DNA of 51,273 nucleotides from an uncultured Prevotella sp. (GTDB lineage Bacteria; Bacteroidota; Bacteroidia; Bacteroidales; Bacteroidaceae): positions 1-51,273 of the forward strand of contig CAKOVA010000008.1 of assembly GCA_934120735.1 (NCBI GenBank), written 5' to 3'. How positions within the stretch are numbered: the first letter of the stretch is position 1; every line of letters begins with the position of its first letter. Position numbers and translations under genes: made by a program. The notes below the pieces were generated by a model. It saw nothing but the letters and a program-made list of their open reading frames with translations. It made no database searches and had not been told where the DNA came from. Shown here piece after piece: positions 45,111 to 51,273 of the stretch.

Positions 45111-45153
45111 TAAAACCATTGAAAATGACCGTTTCAGGCCTATTTTGTGTTGA

Positions 45154-45633
45154 ATGACGAAAGAAATGAAAGATCGAATAAAACAATTGATGAATGCTCA
45201 GCATATGAATCAGCAAACATTTGCTGAGGCATTGGATATTTCACCTGCTTCATTGAGTAGCATTTTTAATGATCGTACAAAACCGACATTGAATCATATC
45301 GATGCTATCAAGAAAAAATTTCCAACTATTAATTTAGATTGGTTATTGTATGGCAATGGTTCTATGTTTATGGATGAATATACAGGTGATGACGATAATC
45401 ATACAGTTTCGGCTTCTTCTGCTGAATCTGTTTTAAACTTCGATGACTCACCTTCTACTCCATCAGAGAGTAATGTTGTTCAACCGCAGTTAAGTTTTAT
45501 AGACCAGCGTAATCAACTTCAGCAAGTCGCTAATAACAAAACGAAATATATTGACAATAATCCGCGTAAGATTGCTGAAATAAGAGTATTCTATGATGAC
45601 CAAACGTGGGAAACTTTTGTTCCTAAAAAATAA
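45154..45633 (+). CDS. XRE-family HTH transcriptional regulator
   Basis: The 159-residue product has an N-terminal HTH of the XRE/Cro type (about 6-60): KQLMNAQHMNQQTFAEALDI, SPASLSSIFNDRTKPTLNHI, then FPTINLDWLLYGNG. A Ser/Asp-rich linker follows, and a C-terminal segment (KIAEIRVFYDDQTWETFVPK) is typical of short Bacteroidales XRE proteins. It is transcribed alone after a very long AT-rich gap with a canonical promoter. The target is unknown; the palindrome at 44774-44788 is about 300 bp upstream of its promoter. Confidence 0.92.
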   Translation: MTKEMKDRIKQLMNAQHMNQQTFAEALDISPASLSSIFNDRTKPTLNHIDAIKKKFPTINLDWLLYGNGSMFMDEYTGDDDNHTVSASSAESVLNFDDSPSTPSESNVVQPQLSFIDQRNQLQQVANNKTKYIDNNPRKIAEIRVFYDDQTWETFVPKK

Positions 45634-45774
45634 GCGATTCGTGAGGCATTTGCCGAACCATTTCAGTTAATTCGTTTATCGTTATTCCATACTCAGAATA
45701 AGCTTTTCTATTTTGCTCAATCTTTTAAAAGGGTGAACGATTATAGCTATAGGTGCTTTTATTTATTTTTTTCA

Positions 45775-45806
45775 TTTGTGAGTGTGTTCTATTTGTACTA
45801 ACTTTG
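45775..45806 (+). promoter_or_regulatory. Canonical promoter of pyrK-pyrD with a long leader
   Basis: TTTG at 45775-45778 and TAACTTTG at 45799-45806 are 20 bp apart. The leader to pyrK would be about 170 nt, long enough for post-initiation control, but no strong hairpin is seen in it. Confidence 0.7.
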
Positions 45807-45985
45807 CATTTTATATAATAATGTGTTTCACGATTATTCAATTTAAATAGGTGTCCATAAAAAAGCTGAGCTTATTCTATATTCACACAAATGAGGTTTA
45901 TTTATAATATCATCTACCTCGCTTGCTGCTGTTAAAGATTTGCCCATAGCTTCCTTTTTCAATTCTATTATAACGAAATTGTTCA

Positions 45986-46762
45986 ATGAGAAAGATTTGT
46001 GAAGATTTCCTTGTACAAGCAACAGAGCAATTAAGCGATCGTCATTGGCTCATGCGATTGCGTTCATCATCGGCATTGCCTGAGATGCATCCAGGCCAAT
46101 TTGTACAGGTTCATATTGACGATTCACCTTCAACTTACTTGCGACGGCCCATTTCTATTAACATGGTGGATTACGAACGCAATGAGATTTTGTTGCTTGT
46201 GGCCGCAATAGGTGAAGGAACCCGTCATCTGGTGCGAAAGAAACACGGTGACAAGGTCAATTGTTTGTTACCTCTAGGAAATAGTTTTACCATGCCACGC
46301 TCTACTGATGAACGTTTCTTGCTCATCGGAGGTGGTGTGGGAATCGCTCCAATGCTTTTCTTAGGTAAGCGATTGGTGGAGATGGGAGTGCGCCCTTCGT
46401 TTTTGTTAGGTGCGCGAACTGCTGATGAATTGCTTGAAAAGGACATGTTTAATGAGCTTGGTGACCTGTATCTCACCACGGAAGATGGTTCAGAAGGTGA
46501 GAAAGGTTATGTAACCAATCATTCCATTCTCAAGGAAAAACAATTCGACCGAATTGCCACCTGTGGGCCCAAACCCATGATGATGTCCGTGGCACGCTAT
46601 GCCAAACAGAACGATATAGAATGCGAAGTTTCGTTAGAGAATGATATGGCGTGCGGTTTGGGTGCCTGTCTTTGTTGCGTGGAAGATACTACTGACGGGC
46701 ATATCTGCGTCTGTACGGAAGGTCCAGTGTTAAATATTAAGAAGTTATTATGGCAGCTCTAA
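45986..46762 (+). CDS. pyrK: Dihydroorotate dehydrogenase electron transfer subunit
   Basis: PyrK passes electrons from the PyrD flavin to NAD+ in class 1B dihydroorotate dehydrogenase, the fourth step of pyrimidine synthesis. The 258-residue product has an FAD-binding region (GQFVQVHI, then [11 protein letters not shown]) and a nucleotide-binding segment with [14 protein letters not shown]. The C-terminal Cys cluster for the 2Fe-2S centre is [18 protein letters not shown] followed by ICVCTEGP. All four cluster Cys are present. It overlaps pyrD by 13 bases, so the two are cotranscribed and probably coupled. Confidence 0.96.
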   Translation: MRKICEDFLVQATEQLSDRHWLMRLRSSSALPEMHPGQFVQVHIDDSPSTYLRRPISINMVDYERNEILLLVAAIGEGTRHLVRKKHGDKVNCLLPLGNSFTMPRSTDERFLLIGGGVGIAPMLFLGKRLVEMGVRPSFLLGARTADELLEKDMFNELGDLYLTTEDGSEGEKGYVTNHSILKEKQFDRIATCGPKPMMMSVARYAKQNDIECEVSLENDMACGLGACLCCVEDTTDGHICVCTEGPVLNIKKLLWQL

Positions 46763-47661
46763 ATGTAAAAATAAATGACATTGAGTTTAAGAATCCAATC
46801 TTAACAGCTTCGGGTACTTTCGGGTATGGACTCGAATTTGCCGATTTAGTACCATTGGATCAGCTTGGTGGCATCATTGTTAAGGGTACAACGCTCCATC
46901 CTCGTCAAGGAAACAAGTATCCACGAATGGCTGAAACGGCGCATGGCATGCTCAACTGTGTGGGATTACAGAATAAAGGTGTTGACTATTTCTGCACAGA
47001 AATCTATCCAAAAATTAAGGATATCGACACCCACATGATTGTCAATGTCAGTGGAAACACGCCCGATGATTATGCCGAGTGTGCCGCCCGTATCGATGCT
47101 CTGGACAAGATTCCGGCCATCGAACTCAATATCTCCTGTCCTAATGTCAAGCAGGGCGGCATGGCTTTTGGCGTATCTTGTGCCGGAGCAGCAGCGGTTG
47201 TCAAGGCTGTTCGACAGGCTTATCACAAGACACTCATCGTCAAGTTGTCGCCCAATGTCACCGATGTGGCTGAAATAGCACGAGCCTGTGAGGCCGAAGG
47301 AGCCGACAGCGTTTCGCTTATCAACACCCTCATGGGTATGGCCATTGACATAGAGCGGCGCAAACCCGTGTTGAGCATTGCCACAGGTGGCCTCAGTGGG
47401 CCGGCTGTAAAGCCCGTAGCGCTGCGCATGGTGTGGCAAGTGGCCAAGGCAGTCAATATTCCTGTCATTGGACTTGGAGGGATTTCTACGGCGAAAGATG
47501 CCATCGAATTCTTCATGGCGGGTGCCACGGCCATCCAGATTGGCACGGCCAACTTTGTCGATCCCATGGCTACCATCCACGTTCGAGATGGTGTGAACCG
47601 CTGGCTTGATGACCATGGTTGTGCTTCTGTGACAGAAATCATTGGCGCATTGAATGTTTAA
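46750..47661 (+). CDS. pyrD: Dihydroorotate dehydrogenase, class 1B catalytic subunit
   Basis: PyrD oxidises dihydroorotate to orotate with FMN. The 303-residue product has [15 protein letters not shown], the [16 protein letters not shown] substrate region, and [11 protein letters not shown] with the catalytic Cys of the class 1 family. VKLSPNVTD and the FMN phosphate-binding [15 protein letters not shown] and AIQIG segments follow. Length fits the class 1B subunit, and the 13-base overlap with pyrK confirms the class. The soluble enzyme is NAD-linked through PyrK. Confidence 0.97.
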   Translation: MAALNVKINDIEFKNPILTASGTFGYGLEFADLVPLDQLGGIIVKGTTLHPRQGNKYPRMAETAHGMLNCVGLQNKGVDYFCTEIYPKIKDIDTHMIVNVSGNTPDDYAECAARIDALDKIPAIELNISCPNVKQGGMAFGVSCAGAAAVVKAVRQAYHKTLIVKLSPNVTDVAEIARACEAEGADSVSLINTLMGMAIDIERRKPVLSIATGGLSGPAVKPVALRMVWQVAKAVNIPVIGLGGISTAKDAIEFFMAGATAIQIGTANFVDPMATIHVRDGVNRWLDDHGCASVTEIIGALNV

Positions 47662-47727
47662 TCCGACTTAAACCTGCGCATCCCATTCATCTGCTGAATC
47701 CGCATAGGCTCTAAAAAAACATTTCCT

Positions 47728-47802
47728 ATGAAAATACAGGATACATTGACCAGCATAGCCTTTGCTTCTTTTTTATGTTCATGCGAGAGTGTAAAAAGTT
47801 GA
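47728..47802 (+). CDS. Possible 24-residue lipoprotein-like peptide or remnant
   Basis: The frame MKIQDTLTSIAFASFLCSCE continues to SVKS and a stop. The hydrophobic segment with LCSC resembles a lipoprotein signal peptide that ends just after the Cys. It may be a tiny lysis-type lipoprotein, a truncated gene or chance; no ribosome-binding site is obvious. Confidence 0.25.
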   Translation: MKIQDTLTSIAFASFLCSCESVKS

Positions 47803-47827
47803 GAAGGGTTTGTGATAGATAATAATA

Positions 47828-47875
47828 ACCCGTTGGCGGAATTAAGTATGCATTAAATTAATTCCGCCAACGGGT
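47828..47875. terminator. 18-bp perfect hairpin without T-run
   Basis: ACCCGTTGGCGGAATTAA (47828-47845) pairs perfectly with 47858-47875, loop 12 nt. It probably ends the pyrKD transcript, but the absence of a T-run is unusual. Confidence 0.6.
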
Positions 47876-47981
47876 ATGATATAAGCCCAAGTGCATCAAC
47901 TGGGTTCAATTCCACCTTTCCCTTTCCCGGCATTATCTCAAATTTTAATGAACTATTGTCTACACATGTCATTTTTTTTTG

Positions 47982-47989
47982 TAAGTTTG
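47982..47989 (+). promoter_or_regulatory. -7 box of the M48 peptidase gene
   Basis: TAAGTTTG lies 28 bases before the ATG at 48018. A ribosome-binding AAGGA lies just before that ATG. Confidence 0.5.
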
Positions 47990-48017
47990 CAATATCGAAA
48001 TTTATAAAACCAAGGAT

Positions 48018-48941
48018 ATGAATAAAGCTAAAATTTTATTGTTGACCTTTGCTACAGCATTGCTCGTAGCATGTGGAACGACGCGCACCGTGCCTATCAC
48101 GGGCCGCAAACAGAATCTGATGGTCTCGGATGAGCAGGTGCTTAGTTTGAGCAAACAGGAATATGACAAGTACATGGCCACGGCCACCAAGTCGTCCAAT
48201 GCAGCCAACACGGCCATGGTGAGGCGTGTGGGACAGCGGTTGGCCCGTGCCGTTGAAACCTATTTCAGCAGCCATGGACTGAGCGAAGAGCTGCAGCACT
48301 ATAGCTGGGAGTTCAACCTTGTTGCCGACAAGCAGGCCAATGCGTTTTGTATGCCTGGCGGTAAAATCGTGGTGTACGAAGGCCTTCTGCCCTATACACA
48401 GGACGAACCGTCCCTGGCAGTGGTTGTGGGTCACGAGATTGCGCATGCCGTTGCCCGCCACAGTGCCGAGCAGATGAGCAAACAAATCAGGGATCATCTG
48501 GGCGTTCAGGTGCTTGGCGGTGCCCTTGGTGCGCTGGGTGTGGGAAACACCACCACACAGATTGCACAGGTGGTGGCCCAACAAGGATTGCAATTCCGCA
48601 ACCTGAAATACTCACGCGACCATGAGTTGGAGGCCGACAACATGGGACTTATCTTTGCTGCCATGGCTGGTTACGACCCTCGTGTGGCCGTCCCATTCTG
48701 GCAGCGCATGGCCAGTGGCAAGGACAACCAGAGCGACATGTTCAGCACTCACCCCGCCGATGCCAAGCGCATTGCCGCCTTACAGCGTCTTATGCCCACA
48801 GCTTTACAATATTATAATGGTGGCTCGGGTGCCGCAGCAACCCCTGCTCCAAAGACGAGCAGGAAGCTGACTAATAAGAAACAGTCATCCCGACAAAAGA
48901 CGGTTTCTGCCTCCGACCTTTACAAAAACGCGCGGAAGTAA
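48018..48941 (+). CDS. M48-family zinc metallopeptidase lipoprotein
   Basis: The 307-residue product has a lipobox (LLVACG, Cys19). The zinc motif HEIAH is at 139-143 within VVGHEIAHAVARHSAEQM, and the third ligand region SRDHELEADNMGL is about 60 residues downstream. This is the LoiP/YcaL/BepA-like group of periplasmic quality-control peptidases. CMPGGKIVVYEGLL upstream of the motif is also typical. A basic, low-complexity C-terminus (TSRKLTNKKQSSRQK) is probably disordered. It is transcribed alone with a good AAGGA ribosome-binding site and followed by a terminator. Confidence 0.93.
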   Translation: MNKAKILLLTFATALLVACGTTRTVPITGRKQNLMVSDEQVLSLSKQEYDKYMATATKSSNAANTAMVRRVGQRLARAVETYFSSHGLSEELQHYSWEFNLVADKQANAFCMPGGKIVVYEGLLPYTQDEPSLAVVVGHEIAHAVARHSAEQMSKQIRDHLGVQVLGGALGALGVGNTTTQIAQVVAQQGLQFRNLKYSRDHELEADNMGLIFAAMAGYDPRVAVPFWQRMASGKDNQSDMFSTHPADAKRIAALQRLMPTALQYYNGGSGAAATPAPKTSRKLTNKKQSSRQKTVSASDLYKNARK

Positions 48942-48959
48942 ACGCATCGATCATCTTTC

Positions 48960-48999
48960 ACAGGGCCTGGTAGGGTAGTTAGTTCCTACCAGGCCCTGT
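48960..48999 (+). terminator. Terminator after the M48 peptidase gene
   Basis: ACAGGGCCTGGTAGG (48960-48974) pairs perfectly with 48985-48999, loop 10 nt. The following T-run is weak (TCTGTTT). Confidence 0.75.
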
Positions 49000-49119
49000 T
49001 CTGTTTGTGCTGATGGGGCATCCGTCCGCCATCGGTTCCCCACTATCTGTCCGCCCCTTCTGACATCTATTTCGTGAATATGTATAATTTTGATTTTCAG
49101 TAGTTTATACCTTCTGTTG

Positions 49120-49201
49120 GAAAAGCATTGACTTTGCCCGCCAAAGTCATTGGTATTGGGCATCAATGTCATTGACTTTAGAGGTCAAAGTCAATGACTT
49201 T
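49120..49201. repeat. 22-bp-period degenerate tandem repeat, 3.7 copies
   Basis: Units begin at 49120, 49142, 49164 and 49186, of the form CAATGTCATTGACTTTAGAGGT, with the last cut after 16 bases. Period, copy number, length (82 bp) and first-unit sequence (AAAAGCATTGACTTT) match the array at 3554-3635. Confidence 0.8.
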
Positions 49202-49323
49202 CTGCCAGCACAATATAGATGAACGCTTTTTCCCTAATAACCCAATCATCTTTTTTTATTTTCCACCTAACAAAAAAAGCGATTTTTCTTGCCCCAACAG
49301 GCGTATAATTCAAGAATTTTCTA

Positions 49324-49331
49324 TATATTTG
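49324..49331 (+). promoter_or_regulatory. Possible -7 box of the NfeD-SPFH pair
   Basis: TATATTTG lies about 100 bases before the ATG at 49432. The -33 element is poor. Confidence 0.4.
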
Positions 49332-49431
49332 TTGCGGATTGATATACAATTCGACACCGTTTCTTTGCAGTGCGCCCCATTTCCGGATGGCTCCACCTGC
49401 GGCGGTGGTCGTTAACCAAAACCTTGTACAG

Positions 49432-49884
49432 ATGATAGAATACATTTCACAAAATTTATGGCTCGTTTGGACTATCGTAGCCATGCTCTGCCTGATTATC
49501 GAGCTGGGGTCGGGCGATTTCTTTGTCACCTGCTTCGCCATCGGCGCGCTGGGTGCCATGGTCAGCTCGCTCTTTGACGTGCCACTCTGGCTCCAGATTA
49601 TCATTTTCGCCGTGTGCTCGGTGCTAAGCCTCGTGTTCGTGCGCCCGCCATTGGTGCATGCCCTGCATGCCTCGGGTGAGAACCGGGTCAGCAACGCCGA
49701 GGCCCTCATTGGGCAAACCGGCACGGTGGAAGAACCCATCACGGGCGAACACAGCGGCTATGTCAAGATTGACGGCGACGTGTGGAAGGCTGTCAGCACC
49801 GACTTGGAAACCATCCAGCGGGGCGAGCGGGTGCGCGTGGTCAAGATGGACAGCATCATCCTCGCTGTGGAGCGGTGCCTGTAA
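49432..49884 (+). CDS. NfeD-like membrane protein
   Basis: From the ATG at 49432 the product is 150 residues. It has two or three membrane helices (LWLVWTIVAMLCLIIELGSG, FFVTCFAIGALGAMVSSL, LQIIIFAVCSVLSLVFV) and a C-terminal OB-fold (about 85-150) with ALIGQTGTVEEPI and GDVWKAVS. NfeD proteins pair with SPFH proteins, and the SPFH gene follows 32 bp later. The upstream in-frame extension to 49339 is not supported by any signal or domain. It probably modulates membrane microdomain scaffolds. Confidence 0.9.
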   Translation: MIEYISQNLWLVWTIVAMLCLIIELGSGDFFVTCFAIGALGAMVSSLFDVPLWLQIIIFAVCSVLSLVFVRPPLVHALHASGENRVSNAEALIGQTGTVEEPITGEHSGYVKIDGDVWKAVSTDLETIQRGERVRVVKMDSIILAVERCL

Positions 49885-49916
49885 CGCATGAATTATTCAC
49901 TAAAAAACTTCATATC

Positions 49917-50867
49917 ATGATTGCAACCTATGTGTTAGTGGCGATTGTTGTATTGGCCTTGATATTCGTCAAGCAGGCCATCATCATCATCCCACAGTCA
50001 GAAACCAAAATTGTAGAGCGCTTAGGCAAGTACTATGCCACGCTTAGCCCTGGCATCAACGTCATCATCCCGTTCATCGACCGTGCCAAAAACATCGTGG
50101 CGCTCAACCGCGGCCGCTACATCTACAGCACCAGCATCGACCTTCGCGAGCAGGTGTACGACTTTGACAAGCAGAATGTCATCACCAAGGACAACATTCA
50201 AATGCAAATCAATGCCCTGTTGTATTTCCAAATTGTGGACCCATTTAAGGCCGTTTACGAAATCAACAATCTGCCCAACGCCATTGAGAAGCTCACACAG
50301 ACCACCCTGCGTAACATCATCGGCGAGCTGGAACTGGACCAAACGCTCACCTCGCGCGACACCATCAACACCAAGTTGCGTGCCGTTCTCGATGATGCCA
50401 CTAATAAATGGGGTATCAAGGTGAACCGCGTCGAATTGCAAGACATCACACCTCCTGAGAGTGTGTTGCAGGCGATGGAGAAACAGATGCAGGCAGAGCG
50501 TAACAAACGTGCTACCATCTTGACCAGTGAGGGTGAGAAGCAGGCGGCCATCTTGCAGTCGGAAGGCGAGAAGACCAGCACCATCAACCGCGCAGAGGCC
50601 ACCAAGCAGCAGGCCATTCTCTTTGCCGAGGGTGAGGCCACAGCACGCATTCGCAAAGCTGAGGCCGAGGCGATTGCCATTCAGAAGATTACCGAGGCCG
50701 TGGGACAAAGCACCAATCCGGCCAATTACCTGCTGGCTCAGAAGTACATCGCCATGATGCAGGAGCTGGCTTCGGGCGACAAGTCGAAGACCGTGTACCT
50801 GCCTTACGAGGCCACCAACCTGCTTGGCAGCATCGGAGGCATCAAGGATTTGTTCAAAGCCGAATAG
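49917..50867 (+). CDS. qmcA: SPFH/band-7 membrane scaffold protein (QmcA-like)
   Basis: From the ATG at 49917 the product is 316 residues with an N-terminal membrane helix (TYVLVAIVVLALIFVKQAII). An SPFH domain (about 25-200) with SETKIVERLGKYYATLSPGI and NVIIPFIDRAKNIVALNRGR follows, then a long Ala/Glu/Lys-rich coiled coil (ILTSEGEKQAAILQSEGEKT). It scaffolds lipid-raft-like membrane domains with NfeD. The in-frame extension to 49782 lies inside the NfeD gene in another frame and is rejected. In E. coli the qmcA-ybbJ pair lies near fetAB; here the FetAB-like pair is at 16-17.5 kb, so that linkage is not kept. Confidence 0.93.
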   Translation: MIATYVLVAIVVLALIFVKQAIIIIPQSETKIVERLGKYYATLSPGINVIIPFIDRAKNIVALNRGRYIYSTSIDLREQVYDFDKQNVITKDNIQMQINALLYFQIVDPFKAVYEINNLPNAIEKLTQTTLRNIIGELELDQTLTSRDTINTKLRAVLDDATNKWGIKVNRVELQDITPPESVLQAMEKQMQAERNKRATILTSEGEKQAAILQSEGEKTSTINRAEATKQQAILFAEGEATARIRKAEAEAIAIQKITEAVGQSTNPANYLLAQKYIAMMQELASGDKSKTVYLPYEATNLLGSIGGIKDLFKAE

Positions 50868-51273
50868 CAAAACGCTTGCATAGACAGAAGGAGTTGCCTT
50901 TTCTTAGCCGGAAGGACAGCAGACGCATTCATGTTTAGCGTGTCTTTCTGACAATGGGCGAGAAAAGGCAACAAACCATCTTCGTATTTTAAGGGGGCGT
51001 CAAGTCCGTTGTTAAATTGATGGGCGAGGGGGTAGAGGCATCCCAAAAACGCATTTCTCCCACAAAGATAATGACGGACTTGATACTTTCTATCATCAGT
51101 CATCAAAAGCCGTTTTTTGTGTAAGTCTGTATTTTTGGATATCACCTTCGCACAACCGAACGTTCAGCTATGTAGAAACACATCCACTAAATCGTGAAAA
51201 AAAGAAGTAAGTTGCTCATCATGCCTCGCCAATTGAGTCATAGGCGATAAGGCCATTCAACCGAACATGAAAA
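50868..51273. other. Gene-free end of the window with two long-range inverted repeats
   Basis: GTTGCCTTTTCT at 50893-50904 pairs with 50961-50972, and TCAAGTCCGT at 51000-51009 pairs with 51074-51083. A minus-strand TATCTTTG box is at 51063-51070. No convincing gene is seen; an ATG at 51267 may open a gene beyond the window. Confidence 0.5.

Larger units (their letters stand above)
47662..48017. other. Gap of about 356 bp after pyrD
   Basis: It contains a 24-codon lipobox-bearing frame (47728-47802), an 18-bp perfect hairpin (47828-47875) and the promoter of the M48 gene. No larger gene is seen. Confidence 0.55.

Noticed and set aside
47900..47935. T-arm-like GGGTTCAATTCC suggesting a tRNA
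   Set aside because: The flanking bases do not pair as a T-stem and no acceptor, D or anticodon arms can be drawn around it.
50804..51145. 113-codon minus frame at the window end
   Set aside because: It overlaps the 3' end of the SPFH gene on the other strand and shows no domain.
51267..51273. ATG at the right edge that may open a gene
   Set aside because: Only two codons are visible, so no call can be supported.

Overview
The window reads as chromosomal DNA of a Bacteroidota bacterium, most likely a Prevotella-like member of the Bacteroidales. The reasons are a long SecA with a C-terminal zinc motif, a SusC/SusD operon with DUF4843 and PKD-like lipoproteins, a fimbrillin-like lipoprotein, the agmatine deiminase/N-carbamoylputrescine amidase pair, and many promoters with the Bacteroidota -7 box TAnnTTTG. 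No rRNA, tRNA, CRISPR array, transposase or phage gene was recognised. The genus is inferred from gene content, not measured.

Layout. 0-6.3 kb (minus): secA, then a DUF4105 membrane protein translationally coupled to an alkaline-phosphatase-superfamily protein. 6.4-12 kb (plus): an envelope block with a FadL-like outer membrane protein, LptC, a CNNM/CorC-type CBS protein and PpiD. 12.2-14.3 kb (minus): aguA-aguB, converting agmatine to putrescine. 14.6-17.5 kb (plus): a small peptide and a fimbrillin-like lipoprotein, then a FetA/FetB-like pair whose ATPase has lost every catalytic motif. 18.2-20 kb (plus): barrel, lipoprotein, barrel. 20.2-23.4 kb (minus): a compact five-gene ECF-sigma operon (secreted winged-helix-like protein, sigma factor, putative anti-sigma, Spy/CpxP-like protein, SUMF1-domain lipoprotein). 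23.8-25.4 kb (plus): a NIF3-family protein and a coiled-coil zinc-ribbon protein.

25.7-39 kb holds a nutrient-uptake locus. A membrane-bound TPR-HTH regulator (minus) is divergent from SusC, SusD, DUF4843 lipoprotein, PKD-like lipoprotein, an unknown secreted protein and an M16 metallopeptidase. The peptidase and the absence of glycoside hydrolases suggest a peptide or protein substrate. 39.5-43 kb (minus): a TerB-J-domain protein, a sialidase and an orphan HsdR-N-like protein. 43.2-51 kb (plus): DNA polymerase III delta subunit, an AT-rich gap of about 950 bp, an XRE regulator, pyrK-pyrD, an M48 lipoprotein peptidase, and NfeD with an SPFH (QmcA-like) protein.

The gaps carry several families of short tandem repeats. 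There are two 22-bp-period arrays of identical architecture 45.6 kb apart, a 21-bp-period array, 8-bp-period arrays in opposite orientations, and a GC-rich double hairpin. The features most worth following up are the motif-less FetA/FetB pair, the ECF operon that opens with a secreted winged-helix-like protein, the repeat families, and the 21-bp perfect dyad just upstream of the susC promoter.
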